Part shown: in pieces, positions 9,498 to 20,361 of the stretch
Position numbering within the stretch: position 1 is the first letter of the stretch
Layout of the letters: every line of letters begins with the position of its first letter
Source: Silene conica
Lineage: Eukaryota; Streptophyta; Magnoliopsida; Caryophyllales; Caryophyllaceae
DNA: 64,000 nt
Assembly: GCA_029255685.2 (NCBI GenBank)
Contig: CM055318.2
Location: forward strand, 17,985,001 to 18,049,000
Direction of reading: 5' to 3'
Made by a program: the position numbers and the translations under genes
The notes under the pieces: model-generated
Databases searched by the model: none
What the model saw: the letters and a program-made list of their open reading frames with translations, nothing else
What the model was told of the DNA's origin: nothing

Positions 9498-12368
9498 CTA
9501 TCCGCTAAAGATGCGGAAAATATCCGACCACGGCTTCTGACGGCATGCCGTAGTCTCCACGGTTTTTGCCTTAGTGGCAAACCACATCTTCTTTCCTCCG
9601 TCGCAAAGCATATGCGACGGTCCTTCTTCTTGAGCCTGCCTCTTCTTCTTTTTCTCCTCTCGATCCACGACGTCTGGATCCTCATTCTCTTCATAGCTTA
9701 GGCATCCCATTCCTCCTCTCTGGATGATGACTTCCTTCTCCTTGGGTTTCCCCAAACCAGTTCCTGCAATAGTCATAACAGAAGTGTCCTCCCTATTGCT
9801 CCCACTCTGGGGCGGAGGTGTAAAAATAGATACAGGAATAGGTAATAAAGGTGGAGAAGTAGTGATGACCTCATACTTCTTCTCAGAAGTGATAGCATTA
9901 CATGTGATGGGGGTCATAGCATCCTTCTTCCTATAGGATAGGCCATAGATAATAGAATGTTTGCCTACCTTGAAAGTCAGAGTTCCAGTGCCTACATCTA
10001 TAATGGCACCTGCAGTGTGAAGAAAGGGTCTTCCTAGAATTATGGGTATATGGGCATCCTCTGGGATGTCCAAAACAACAAAGTCGACTGGGAAGAAGAA
10101 CCTGTCAATACGCACAGGGATGTTTTCTAACACCCCTACAGGTTCCATAGATGTGCGATCTGCCATCTGGACCGTCATACTGGTCACTGCAAATTCGGTC
10201 ATTCCTAGTTTTAAGGCAACGCTTAGGGGCATGACACTTATACTAGCACCTAAGTCGCATAGAGCCTTCTTTACTGGGAAGGTTCCTATATTACAGGGGA
10301 CAGAAAAACTTCCAGGGTCCTCTAGTTTATGAGGGGCAATGACATGTGTTAAATAACTGGATGACTCTTCAGTGAGAGCCACAGACTCAACCTTTTCTAG
10401 AGACCTCTTTCTTGACAAAAGTTGTCTCATGAATTTAAGATAAGAAGGAACTTGTTGAACTAATTCCAAAAATGGGACTTGAACATTTAATGAACGAATC
10501 ACATCCTTAAATTTGTCAAAAGATACCTGATCCTTTGAAGGCACGAGTCTCTCTGGAAAAGGAGCAGCTGAGGACTCCGTATTTGCAGCCCTTTTTACAA
10601 ACCTGGGGGTCTCATCACCCCGGAAAAGAAAATCCCGCAAGTTGTTCGGCAATTCTGGACGAAAGGGAACTTTAGGTTCTGCTTCAGTGGTCGGTCGACC
10701 TGTATCTTCGGTCGGTCGACCAGTCTCCTGTTCAGGCGAAAATTTCGGATCCTGCTCTGCGGTCGGTCGACCAGATTCTTCGGTCGGTCGACCGCCTTCA
10801 CTGCTATTCGCCTTTTTTTCTTTTTCGCTCCCCACCTTGGCTCCACTTCGCAGGGTTACGACGTTTAGAGTCTCCTTCTTCTGGTCCGGGTTGGTCGGAA
10901 GTTGACCCGGAGCCCTAGTATCGTTCTTGCTCGCAATTTGAGCAATCTGGGACTCTAACATCTTCATCCCTGCCTCTCTAGCCTGCGACTCCTTCTGAAC
11001 CAACCCAATAAGATTTTGGATAAGAGCGTCTGTGTTGGGTGGCGGATTAGAAGGTGGTTGAGGGTTGAAAGGTGGTCTTTGGAAGTTTTGTTTATGTGGG
11101 GGTACATAAGTGGAATTTTGCTGAGGTTGCATGTGCTGTGGGTTTTGAACATTCTGGCTTGTCCACCTTAAGTTGGGATGGACATTATTATTATTTGGAT
11201 CATAGAAATTGTTCCCACGATAATGCTGAAAAGCGGCACATGTTTCATTAGATGAAGTACAGAACTTTGACACATGCCCTTCTCCACCACACCTCTCACA
11301 AGCAAAGGGTCCGTCCTGAACGGCATTCACCTGGTATATTCCTCCCTTGCTTCCACTCCCTAGATCGAGCTTTCCTGCAGCCTCAAACTTTTCCAACTTG
11401 GCCGTTAAGGCCTCAATTGCTGACAGGTTGTACTCATTTTTCCTCTGATTTCCTCTGGAAGTACCATGCTCAGTACGGTGCACAGCAACATCTTCTATTA
11501 ACTTGAGACCCTTAGTCTCTCCTGAATTATCCTGGAATCTCCCATTAGCTGCAGCATCTAAGTAGGCCCTGTTGTCATCATAGAGGCCATTGTAGAACTG
11601 GTTGCAAAGAAACCATTGTTCGAATCCGTGATGTGGTATGGATCGAACAAGTCTCTTGAACCTGTCCCACGCCTCGCTAAAGTCTTCATTGGGACCTTGC
11701 TTGAAATTGGTAATCTGCGCTCTTAAAGCATTTGTCTTTGATGCAGAGTAATATTTCCTGTAGAATGCTAAGGCTAAGGTGTTCCAATCTGTAACTCCCG
11801 CAGCAGTGCGGTCAAGGTCTCTGTACCACTCTCTCGCAGAGTCCCTAAGGGAGAAGATAAACATGGTCTGTTTAATCTGGTCCTGCGTCACTCCTTCTGG
11901 GGGTGCTATAGAGCATATGTAATCTGTGAAGATTTCAATATGCTTAGCAGCATCCTCATTGGCCGAGCCTCCAAATTGGTTTCTTTCAACCATAGTAATA
12001 TAGGCAGGCTTGGCCTCGAATGGCTTCCCAGTACCTGCAGGTAAAGTGAACCCTTTGTATAGGTCCTTTGCCTGAGGCATGGAGTGACTGGCAATAGTAG
12101 CTTCTTCTGCCATATTATCTTCTTCTTTAGGAAAAACTGGAAAGTAAGTAAAAGGTGGTGTTTTTGGTGAAAGCGGATTGATGGGTGAATTCGGTTGCGA
12201 AGGTGGTGTTTTTGGTGAAGATGGTGGTAACTCGAAAAGGTCTTCTTGAAATAAAGAGGATGGTGACCCTCCCTCTTGATTTGCTAGAAGTTGCTTTCTT
12301 CTTTTCCTGAGAGTCCTCTCAATTTCGAGATCAAGTGGTAGGAGTTCTCCTTGAACTGACCTGCGCAT
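9498..12368 (-). CDS. Athila-1 Gag-protease polyprotein
   Basis: A 956-residue intact frame on the minus strand, starting about 100 bp after the PBS. The N-terminus is proline-rich (residues 40-85). The retrotransposon Gag helical region spans about 165-290 (WYRDLDR, FYRKYYSASKT, WDRFKRLVRSIPHHG). A CCHC zinc knuckle has C357, C360, H365 and C370. A proline/asparagine linker leads to four GRPT repeats at 526, 533, 550 and 557. A retropepsin-like domain has its catalytic aspartate at D705 (CDLGAS) and an ILGRPFL motif near 777. The product would form the virus-like particle and cleave itself. There is no reverse transcriptase or integrase downstream, so the element depends on enzymes supplied in trans. 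Each GRPT is encoded by the exact palindrome found in the LTR. Confidence 0.93.
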   Translation of the reverse strand: MRRSVQGELLPLDLEIERTLRKRRKQLLANQEGGSPSSLFQEDLFELPPSSPKTPPSQPNSPINPLSPKTPPFTYFPVFPKEEDNMAEEATIASHSMPQAKDLYKGFTLPAGTGKPFEAKPAYITMVERNQFGGSANEDAAKHIEIFTDYICSIAPPEGVTQDQIKQTMFIFSLRDSAREWYRDLDRTAAGVTDWNTLALAFYRKYYSASKTNALRAQITNFKQGPNEDFSEAWDRFKRLVRSIPHHGFEQWFLCNQFYNGLYDDNRAYLDAAANGRFQDNSGETKGLKLIEDVAVHRTEHGTSRGNQRKNEYNLSAIEALTAKLEKFEAAGKLDLGSGSKGGIYQVNAVQDGPFACERCGGEGHVSKFCTSSNETCAAFQHYRGNNFYDPNNNNVHPNLRWTSQNVQNPQHMQPQQNSTYVPPHKQNFQRPPFNPQPPSNPPPNTDALIQNLIGLVQKESQAREAGMKMLESQIAQIASKNDTRAPGQLPTNPDQKKETLNVVTLRSGAKVGSEKEKKANSSEGGRPTEESGRPTAEQDPKFSPEQETGRPTEDTGRPTTEAEPKVPFRPELPNNLRDFLFRGDETPRFVKRAANTESSAAPFPERLVPSKDQVSFDKFKDVIRSLNVQVPFLELVQQVPSYLKFMRQLLSRKRSLEKVESVALTEESSSYLTHVIAPHKLEDPGSFSVPCNIGTFPVKKALCDLGASISVMPLSVALKLGMTEFAVTSMTVQMADRTSMEPVGVLENIPVRIDRFFFPVDFVVLDIPEDAHIPIILGRPFLHTAGAIIDVGTGTLTFKVGKHSIIYGLSYRKKDAMTPITCNAITSEKKYEVITTSPPLLPIPVSIFTPPPQSGSNREDTSVMTIAGTGLGKPKEKEVIIQRGGMGCLSYEENEDPDVVDREEKKKKRQAQEEGPSHMLCDGGKKMWFATKAKTVETTACRQKPWSDIFRIFSG
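10689..10793 (-). repeat. In-frame palindrome pairs inside Athila-1 gag (GRPT repeats)
   Basis: Four perfect GGTCGGTCGACC motifs (plus strand) start at 10689, 10710, 10761 and 10782. The spacing is 21, 51 and 21 bp. On the coding strand each reads GGT CGA CCG ACC, Gly-Arg-Pro-Thr. Codon choice is identical in all four and matches the non-coding copies. Confidence 0.92.
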
Positions 12369-12467
12369 AAGAGGAAACTACAAGAAAAAGGTGAGAAGGT
12401 TTAAGGAACAAAAAGTTCCTTAAACAAAGAGAAACAAAAACAAAAAACAATAAACACTGGCGTCACC

Positions 12468-12485
12468 TCCCCGGCAACGGCGCCA
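12468..12485 (-). other. Athila-1 primer-binding site
   Basis: On the minus strand this reads TGGCGCCGTTGCCGGGGA, a few bases from the 5' LTR. It is the form typical of Athila/Tat elements, complementary to a tRNA 3' end (usually assigned to tRNA-Asp). Confidence 0.88.
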
Positions 12486-12490
12486 AAATT

Positions 12491-14032
12491 TGATACCCGT
12501 CGTTGAGGGTACCAAAGATAAAATTTATAATTCCTAACTTTAACAATAGATAGTGAAAGTCAGGGTCGAACCACAAGGAGGTGGAGAATGTTTATTGTCT
12601 TAATGTTAAAGTTTAAAGGTAATAAAATTGGGGGTTGATTGTTTGATTACTAAGTCTAAACAAAGATTAAAATAAAACAAGAAATAAAAGATGAGAATAA
12701 AATATAATAAAAGGGATGCTAGGATGTTCGGGTAATAAAAAGCTAAGATAAAATAAATCCTAAGGTCAACATGTATTGCAGTCGCGTAAGGGGGCGTAAC
12801 ATATCTTTTTAAGTCTATGCTACCTAATAGCTCCTTTCGGCCTATGCTATTAGTTCCTAGGTCTCACAATTATTGGGTGTCAACAATAAGGGTGATTCCT
12901 AAATCCCAGGTCACGTACCTTTCAGCCTTGAGTAACCTATCCGTCTTAAGGTGTAAACCAATGCCCTTCCCGTATCTCTCAATCTTGGGTAGGTCATTAC
13001 TAACATCCTACAAGTCTCCTATTGGTCTTATTGCAGGATATTATAATTGACAAGAAAAGACGAAATAAGAAAACATACGCGAGTGGTCGACCGACCAGCT
13101 ACTCCGGTCGGCCGACCACGGCCTCGGTCGACCGACCGACTATTCCAGTCGGCCGACCGTGGTCCTGCTACAGGTCGGTTTTTCGGATTTTTATTTACCC
13201 CTGCATATTATCCCCTACATCCTAACATATGAAAATTAGCTACTCATGACTGTTAAGACGATTGTAAAATTGGGAATAAACATGGAGAACATAGTAAATA
13301 ATTTAAGCATGCAAGATTCAATAAAGCTTGGGATTCTAACTTAACAATTGTAATAAAAACAAGAACTATAATAAAAACTAGATTAAAGAGTAATTACCAC
13401 AATTGGGATTAGGGCAGAAAGAAACTAACTTTATTGAATGCTTGAGAATTATTGAAAGATTACAAAACTAAATAGTAGAAGATAAAAGATAGTAGAAGAT
13501 GATATTCGAAGATATGATCAGATATCTAACCCTAATCACAAGCTTGGCTTATATAGAAAGAAACTAAGAGTTTCCTAAAGACTCTAATTCTAATTTATTT
13601 TCGAAAAGAAATCGCATGGGCTTCGCTCTGGTCGGCCGACCCGTTTAGCTGGTCGGTCGACCGCTTCTTGTTGGGCTTCTTTTATTTCCGGCCTTTCTTG
13701 AAATATGGGCTTCATGAAAATCAGGCCTGGTCGGCCGACCCGTTTAACTGGTCGGTCGACCGCTTCTGTACGGAAGTCTTCGGATTTTCTTCTGTTTTGA
13801 CTCTTGGTACTTGATTTTGACTCCAGTTGACTTTCCATTTATTCCTTAATTAAGCAAAAGACTTGAGGATACGAATTTGGTGCCAAATCGTCTCTTTTCC
13901 GCATAAATCTGCAAAAGTGCATAAAAATACGAAAGTACACAATTTGTGGGAAATAAAGGCTAAAACATAGTAAATGAGCGACCAAATACGTGTAAAAATA
14001 GATGTAAAACATCATAAAATAGACACGTATCA
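12491..14032 (-). repeat. Athila-1 5' LTR
   Basis: 1542 bp, nearly identical to the 3' LTR. Single-base differences were noted at four places, equivalent to 6059, 6888, 7257 and 7276 in the other copy. It is followed by the target duplication acggg at 14033-14037. Confidence 0.95.
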
Positions 14033-14037
14033 ACGGG

Positions 14038-15555
14038 AAATATCGATTAATGTCTAAGGCCATACTAAGTAAATTACATAATTCAAAATTACGTAAATAA
14101 AATATGACATTCATAAACAATAATTAAATATGCAATGCTTATGTAAAATGCAAAACCTAAGCCAAATCGTCCTATTTAAACACGTTTTAAATATCGTTAT
14201 TCGTAATAACTCGGTTTTATGGAATAACGCGATTTAAACAATTTTAAAATCACTAATCACTCTAAGAATCACTATTCATGATTTAGTTAAGTTTCCTTAC
14301 ACATTTTAGGATTCAAAATTTAGTCTTACTCAAATTTCGAAATAACTTAACTTTTATTTTAATATTGTTCGGTTTTAATCGGTTTTACGGGAAATAACAT
14401 TAAAATAATCAAACGAGTCATAAAAAATTCGAAAATTCAAAATTCAAAATTTTGAACATACTGAAAATTTTCCAAAATTTCAGATCCTTAAAATTTAAAT
14501 ATTTTATAAATATACAATTTATTTCGTAAAATTGGGCCGTGTACACGCATAAAATTTCGAAAAATTCAAAATTACTTCAAAAATTATGAAATAAAATACC
14601 AATATAATTTTTACATCTTCCTAGACACTCAAAGTATCTGAAAAATGCAAGAAAAAACAGATGCACACTGTTTAAGATCTGAAAAAATAATTATGACTCC
14701 TCCAACACTCAATCTCCAATTTTAACCTTTAAAATTAAAATTAAAATTTCAGAAACTTTTGGCACTAAATAAAAATATGTTGATGATCATATATAATATG
14801 AATAATATGGGTGAATTTTTCGGACCATTTTAGCAACCTTTACTATTTTTAATAATTCGTGTCATATATTACGCGATTTTACCGATTAAAATCATTTCTC
14901 ATGCAATATTCGAGATTAAAAGCTCAAAATTCACATGCATGCTAGAAATAATATATGTGACACTATATTAAATTTTTATGGTCAAATTCGAACTTAAACT
15001 ATTTAAGCTAAAATATGTCACTAATATTACGATTTTTACGATAAAAATCAATATTCATGCAATATTAAAGAAAAATTTCTGGAAAATTCATCATATATTT
15101 TAAATATTGCATGTGAAATCTACAAAAAAATTTATAGCTAAATTCATAATATAACTATTTATCCCATATTTAACTCATTTTATGACTATTTAACCATTAA
15201 AAATCATAAACCATGCATAAAACTCAATAATTTCGAAAATTATTTATATTCATAATATGTTAAATGCATGTGAGAACATATTTAAAATTCATGGCCAGAA
15301 ACATTATTTAGCTATTTTTCCCAAATAAAAACATTTTTAACCGATTTATAGCATGAATTAACCAATTTAATTACAATGATGAACAATATTATTCCATAAA
15401 TCATCAAAATGACTTAAAACCATTTTAAGACAAGAAAGTATACATGCATTAACATTTTCGTGCATATCCTATATGTACTACTCATTTTCGTTTTTAATTA
15501 AAATCGCATTTTCTCGCAAAAACGTAAAAATCGAGTTGCATGCAAGCAACCTAGT
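14038..15555 (-). other. Copia-I 5' leader, distal part
   Basis: Very AT-rich non-coding DNA with many cat(g)caat and aaattc stretches between Athila-1 and the Copia-I primer-binding site. No gene or clear repeat is seen. Confidence 0.5.
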
Positions 15556-15567
15556 GCTCTGATACCA
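15556..15567 (-). other. Copia-I primer-binding site (initiator-Met tRNA)
   Basis: On the minus strand this reads TGGTATCAGAGC, complementary to the 3' end of plant initiator-Met tRNA. It lies two bases from the LTR end. Confidence 0.9.
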
Positions 15568-15569
15568 CT

Positions 15570-16857
15570 TGAAGGAAAACAGTAGTCATAATAGTTTACC
15601 ATAATAATCTAGTCATACTAATTATTTTACATTTTAATTAATCTCATATTAATAAAACTCAAGATCTTATGCATGCAAAACAATAGCGGAAAAAGGAGAA
15701 TTGTATTCTTACAACCGGTCCGAAAAATGCTTAGGACGATCCTCCAAAAGCAACCAAGTAAGCTTGCCTCCAATGAGTGAACACCAAGACCTTACCTTAA
15801 ACGGACCAAATAACCGAACCCGAAACTAGAGGACGGAATTAGGCTAAAACCGTGTTCTAATACTTCTTATTAGTACACTAGAATACTACAATGAATGTAG
15901 TATATATATTATGAGAATAATATTTTTAGAGGATTTGCTTTATCTCTCACTAGAAATAAAATTGCCTATCAAGACTAGTCTTAATATGTGATGGATCACA
16001 TATATATATATATAGACAAATAGGTTTGGTTGGGGTGGTGGGTGTGTCGTATGGTATTGTCCAAGGGAAGCCAAAAATAAGTCTTATTTTTACTAACCCA
16101 TGCAATAGGTATGTATGCCTACTAATAGGTATGAAGACTATCTCATAGTAATCATTATGAGTGTAAGGAATAATATTACCAATATTAATCCATAACACAT
16201 GCACATACACGACACATTATTTTGTAAAATGGACCTCATTTTACAAAATTGTAATTTGTACAATTGTATAATAATATGTGACATCTTATGTGACATAAAT
16301 AAATTGTATCAATTTAAAATATATTTATCACATAAATAATATTTCTAAATTAATTAAATCATATTTAACAAATTATTTAGTAATTCGAAATTACTGTCCC
16401 AACATATGGTTATCGTAATAATCGTCGATATGATATATTAACAACGTTTGTTATAACCATGAACCATTCATTATACTAATTTCGATATTTCATAAATATC
16501 GATTAACATTTGACAATTGACACATTTCAATTTCAAATATAAATCTTACCTTTAAGATTCAACCTCTAATTTCTCAATATACGGTTTTAAGAATATCGAT
16601 CAATCTGTATCCTATACAATTAATCAATATACGTTTAAGGGGTTAGTCCTATAGGTGTGACCTAAAGGGATCAACTGACCACCACCGTCATACGACAGTA
16701 ATGTTAAACTCTAGTCAGCCAATCATTACCGATTAATGTTGGTCAGTTGACTAAATCAATATTGGATCGTCCCTTGCATATTCATTTCATAAGATTTATG
16801 ACAATGATTTTTATCACTGTCGTGATCGCACTATTGTTGAGGACACATTTCCCAACA
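15570..16857 (-). repeat. Copia-I 5' LTR
   Basis: 1288 bp with TG..CA ends. On the element strand it starts TGTTGGGAAATGTGTCCTC (at 16857) and ends CCTTCA next to the PBS. A homologous LTR piece is at 61996-62106. The 3' LTR is outside the window, so the target duplication cannot be checked. Confidence 0.85.
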
Positions 16858-17731
16858 TCAACAATATAATATATAGATTGTATCATACTAATTAAATTAA
16901 TCTTTCAAGACCTAATTCCGTAATTAACTAGAGTAATTTACCCAAACCACCATTTAAAGATTTAAAATTATGTGATAATTTCGTAATTAATCTCATAATT
17001 TTAATCAAACAAACATGTTCATATTATCGTATAATATGATTAACCCAACATTGTTTTAAACCGTTTTAAAATTACACATTATCAAAACTAGTGAACTATT
17101 TCACCCAAAAAAAATTACACATTATCTTTATAATGTATAAAATAAAAAAAAATTAAAAGAAAACAGCCCATGAAATATAATGAATTAGCCGAGACAAAAA
17201 GAGAAACAAAAAAAACTAAAAGCGCCGCAAACAAACAGCAGCAAACAAGAAAGAAGGTTGGAAAATTTTTTCTGGCGCTTCTAAAAGCGCTGAAAACTAA
17301 GCAAAGCGTCGAAAACAGAGGAAACCACGGCTGAAAGACTTCCAGCGCTTTAAAAAACCGTCGTAAAGAAAACGCCACAAAATTTTCAAAAAAGCGCGGC
17401 AAAATAAAACGACACTTTTTATAAAATTGTTGTAAAGGTAAATAAATGCAAAAAAAAGCGTCGGAATAGCAAGAAAGCGCTGGGACAAAAGCGTCGAAGA
17501 CCAAAAAACGTTGTAAGAAAAGCACCAAAAACAGCATGTTTTCAAACTTTTTTCTTTTCTTGAATGACTAATGTCAGGTTGCTAAATACGAGATCAATAA
17601 CCTTCTAAATTCTAATCTTTATTAGATATATCTGTAATCTTAATCATTCAAATTAACCTTTTAAGACGAATATCAAGATTATAGTAGGATCGATTTATTT
17701 AGCAAATTATATCATTCAAGAACATGTGAGA
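16858..17731. other. Copia-II internal region remnant, no gene seen
   Basis: AT-rich DNA between the Copia-I LTR and the LINE tail. From about 17215 to 17540 it has an unusual density of gcg-containing words (agcgctt, gcgtcg, aagcgc). A 140-residue minus-strand frame across it is rich in F and L, looks like nothing known, and is not called as a gene. By position this should be the interior of Copia-II, but no gag or pol similarity is visible. Confidence 0.35.
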
Positions 17732-17835
17732 CGATTTCCTTTTTCTTTTTCTTTTTCTTTTTTTTCGCTAAAATGTAAGCTTTCTCATTAAACTTAAAAT
17801 GATTACAATCATATTTCTTTACAATACATCACCAA

Positions 17836-18522
17836 TTAGACTCCCTTAATTTTGTCTAACCAAATTTTATCAGTATTAGACATTCTTGGAATTCTGTGTA
17901 CTGAGATTCTTCTTCGTATGATATCCTTGATTTCCTTGACTACCATTTCAGGCTTTTGCAATTGTTGGTTAATCCTTGCTTCATTACGTTGCATCCAGAT
18001 ACAATACCAACATGCCATAAGGCTGACATTAGTGATATGCTTTCTTATCCTGCCCCATCTCTTCCTTAGAATTTGCTTTTGGCTGTCCATTTCTCCAATT
18101 TCTGCTCTCAACCAGCCTCCTACCATTCTCAGAATCTGAGTACTATACATACACTCCAGAAACAGATGCTGGTGAGTTTCTGATTGCATTCCACATATAC
18201 AGCAGAGATCATCCTCACTCACATGATACATGAACAATTTCTCCTTGAGCTTCAAGGCCTTCTGCACAATCATCCAAGCTATAAAACAGTGTTTTGGAAC
18301 AGCAAACGGATCCCATACTGTTTTATACCAGTCTACTACATCTCTTTTGTCCCTTAAGCACTCGTAACAGGAATTTACAGTGTACCTCCTTGTACTCAGA
18401 CTCCATTCATTCTCCACAAACCCATCCTTCACCAGATCTTTAACATGATAGATTTTCCTCCAGTACCAACTAGTTTCAAGCAGTGGCTTGTAATCTCTCC
18501 AGTTCTGATTTTTCATACACAC
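17836..18522 (-). pseudogene. LINE C-terminal zf-RVT domain
   Basis: This 228-residue frame carries the zf-RVT domain found after plant LINE reverse transcriptases: WDPFAVPKHCFIAWMIVQ, then CCICGMQSETHQHLFLEC with the Cys-Cys-His-Cys set. It continues the upstream reverse transcriptase frame; an in-frame TAG at about 18535 separates them, so the break is a nonsense mutation rather than a domain boundary. The 3' tail of the LINE begins about 70 bp beyond the stop. Confidence 0.82.
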
Positions 18523-18534
18523 ATGCTGAATCCA

Positions 18535-19555
18535 CTAGACCCATAACCTATTAGGTTGCTCCACAATCCACCAGACCAGCTTTCCTACAAGAGCAGCATT
18601 CCAAATAATTCCTTGCTTCAAGTTTAAACCTCCTTCTTTCTTTGGGACACAAATCTTATGCCAACCAACAACTGGCACCTTGCTATATTCTGCACTCCCT
18701 TCCCAAAGATAATTCCTGCAAACACTCTCCACTCTTTTTATCACAGCTTTGGATAAAATGAACATTGATGCCCAATAGTTATGCATTGTTGCCAGAACAG
18801 ATTCGACTAACACCAGCCTCCCTGCATACGACAGTTGCTTAGTACCCAACCCATGAATTTTATCAGTAATCCTAGCAATGAGACAATCACAATCTTTCTT
18901 TTGTAACCTCTCTGCAGTTATAGGAACTCCAAGATATCTAAAAGGCAAGGTCCCTTCCTCAAAACCAGACACACTTAGGATTTGTTGTCTTATCTCCCTT
19001 TTAACTCCATTGAAATAACAACTGGACTTCAGGGCATTCATTTTCAAGCCAGATGCCTCTGAAAATGCTGCAAATGACCTTAAAAGAATCATAATTGATT
19101 TGGCATCTCCTTTACAGAATAACATTAAATCATCTGCAAACATCAAATGGGTTAATTTCATAGCCTTGCACATAGGATGGTACTTGAATTCCAGTCTGTC
19201 AGTAGCACACTTCAATATTCTACTCAAATATTCCATAGCCACAGTAAATAACAGTGGTGACATTGGATCACCCTGCCTTAGCCCTTTTTTTCCTTTGAAA
19301 AAGCCAAACACATCTCCATTTAGAGCAATTGAATAGGATGGGGACTGTACACATTCCATAATCAACTCTTGAAACTTCTTGGGGAACTTCAGAGCACTCA
19401 ACATTTCATTCAAAAACTGCCAGCTTACTGAGTCATAAGCCTTCATTAAATCCATCTTAAACATACACCTTGGGGAAACATGTTGCCTATTGTATTGCCT
19501 CACCAAATCTTGGCAAATTAAAATGTTTCTATTATACTTCTCCCCTTCACAAAAC
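18535..19555 (-). pseudogene. LINE reverse transcriptase, palm/thumb part
   Basis: Non-LTR reverse transcriptase motifs in order: KMDLMKAYDSVSW, GKKGLRQGDPMSPLLF and the catalytic LMFADDLMLFC (the FADD form of the YxDD box), then SGLKMNALKSSC and the thumb region with PFRYLGVPI. The open frame begins at the methionine at 19506, but the homology continues to the CACTA-2 boundary at 19558 and resumes at 36314. The enzyme would copy LINE RNA at a nicked chromosomal target. It is inactive here because of the insertion and stops. Confidence 0.88.
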
Positions 19556-19558
19556 CTC

Positions 19559-19990
19559 CACTACAACAAAATGGCACTTGCGCCACGGTTAAAAACGTGG
19601 CGCAAGTGCTAAATTCCCGTGACTATACTGTTTTGCCACGGGAAATCAGTCGTGACCCAAGTGGCCGTGGCAAAATTTTAGCCACGGGAAAAACTGCAGC
19701 GTGGCTAAAATTAGCAACTTTGCCACGATATTCCCCGTGGCTAAAATAGCGTGGCTAAATAATTTTCCCGTGGCTAAAATTTTTTTAGTCACAAGTTAAT
19801 ATTGTGGCCAAATTTAAAAAAATCGTGGCTAAATATTATTGGCCACGAAATAATATTGTGACAAAAGAGAGACTCTCGTGGCTGAATATTGACAGTCCCA
19901 CAAAATTTATTGTGGCTAAAGATAGTAGTCACGAAACAGTAACGTGGCAAAAATGAGTCACGTGACTAAATATTTTTGGCCACAAATATT
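19559..19990. repeat. CACTA-2 left terminal and subterminal repeats
   Basis: The terminal inverted repeat at 19559-19587 is followed by about twenty copies of gtggctaaa/ttagccacg-like words in both orientations, up to about 19990. A small stem follows at 20000-20040 (ccgttggc..gccaacg). Confidence 0.85.
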
Positions 19991-20214
19991 ATTACTCACA
20001 ACAACCGTTGGCTTATGTACATTAAAAGCCAACGATTGTTAACATTAACCGTTGCCTTAGGTATAATAAAGGCAACAGTTCTTTCTAACCGGCCGTTGCT
20101 GTTTCTCAATTAAAATTATTTTAAAAAATCTATAATATTATTCTGCTGAATGTAAAACATTTTATTAAAATAATAATTAATTACAAAATCAATGTTTTAA
20201 CATACAATTGCCCA

Positions 20215-20361
20215 TTAATCAACTTCAATATACAAAGTGTGAACATCTCGAATGCTAATATTGCCGATAGCTTTTCCATCACGCTCTACCACTGGTATCC
20301 CTCCTACACTCTTTAGCCTCATCACTTTGAATGCTTCGAGAACTCGATCATCTTCGTAGAC
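20215..20361 (-). pseudogene. Captured last exon of a CBS-domain (SNF4-like) gene
   Basis: On the minus strand a good acceptor (CCCTTACAG at 20370-20362) opens a 48-codon exon ending in TAA at 20215. The peptide includes VLEAFKVMRLKSVGGIPVVE and GKAIGNISIRDVHTLYIEVD, the core of a CBS domain as in plant SnRK1 gamma/PV42/CBSX-type proteins. Such domains bind adenine nucleotides and regulate kinases. The frame is open and the splice site is intact, but no full gene is present. It lies inside CACTA-2, so I infer a captured (transduplicated) fragment rather than a resident gene. The parent gene is not identified beyond the family. Confidence 0.72.

Larger units (their letters stand above)
5965..14032 (-). 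mobile_element. Athila-1: Ty3/gypsy Athila/Tat-type element with gag-protease only
   Basis: A complete 8068-bp LTR retrotransposon lies on the minus strand, flanked by the 5-bp duplication acggg (5960-5964 and 14033-14037). The two LTRs are 1542 bp each and I see only about four differences, so the insertion is recent. The PBS (12468-12485) matches the TGGCGCCGTTGCC type used by Athila/Tat elements. The only ORF is a 956-codon gag-protease. No reverse transcriptase, RNase H or integrase is present, and about 2 kb of non-coding DNA precedes the polypurine tract. This is a non-autonomous, TR-GAG-like element that must borrow polymerase from a relative. Confidence 0.93.
1..16857 (-). mobile_element. 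Copia-I: Ty1/copia LTR retrotransposon, 3' part beyond the window
   Basis: A minus-strand copia element enters the window on the left. On its own strand it begins with a 5' LTR at 15570-16857, followed by an initiator-Met primer-binding site at 15556-15567. A long AT-rich leader comes next, then a gag start at 5063. The body is interrupted twice: by Athila-1 (5965-14032) in the leader and by CACTA-1 (483-4889) in gag. Both insertions have clean target duplications, so the order of events can be read. The remaining polyprotein and the 3' LTR lie left of base 1. The family assignment rests on the PBS, the TG..CA LTR ends and the gag similarity. Confidence 0.8.

Noticed and set aside
17115..17537. 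Minus-strand frame of 140 codons rich in Phe and Leu
   Set aside because: Composition reflects an A-rich plus strand with gcg words. No family motif is present and an overlapping frame is equally open.
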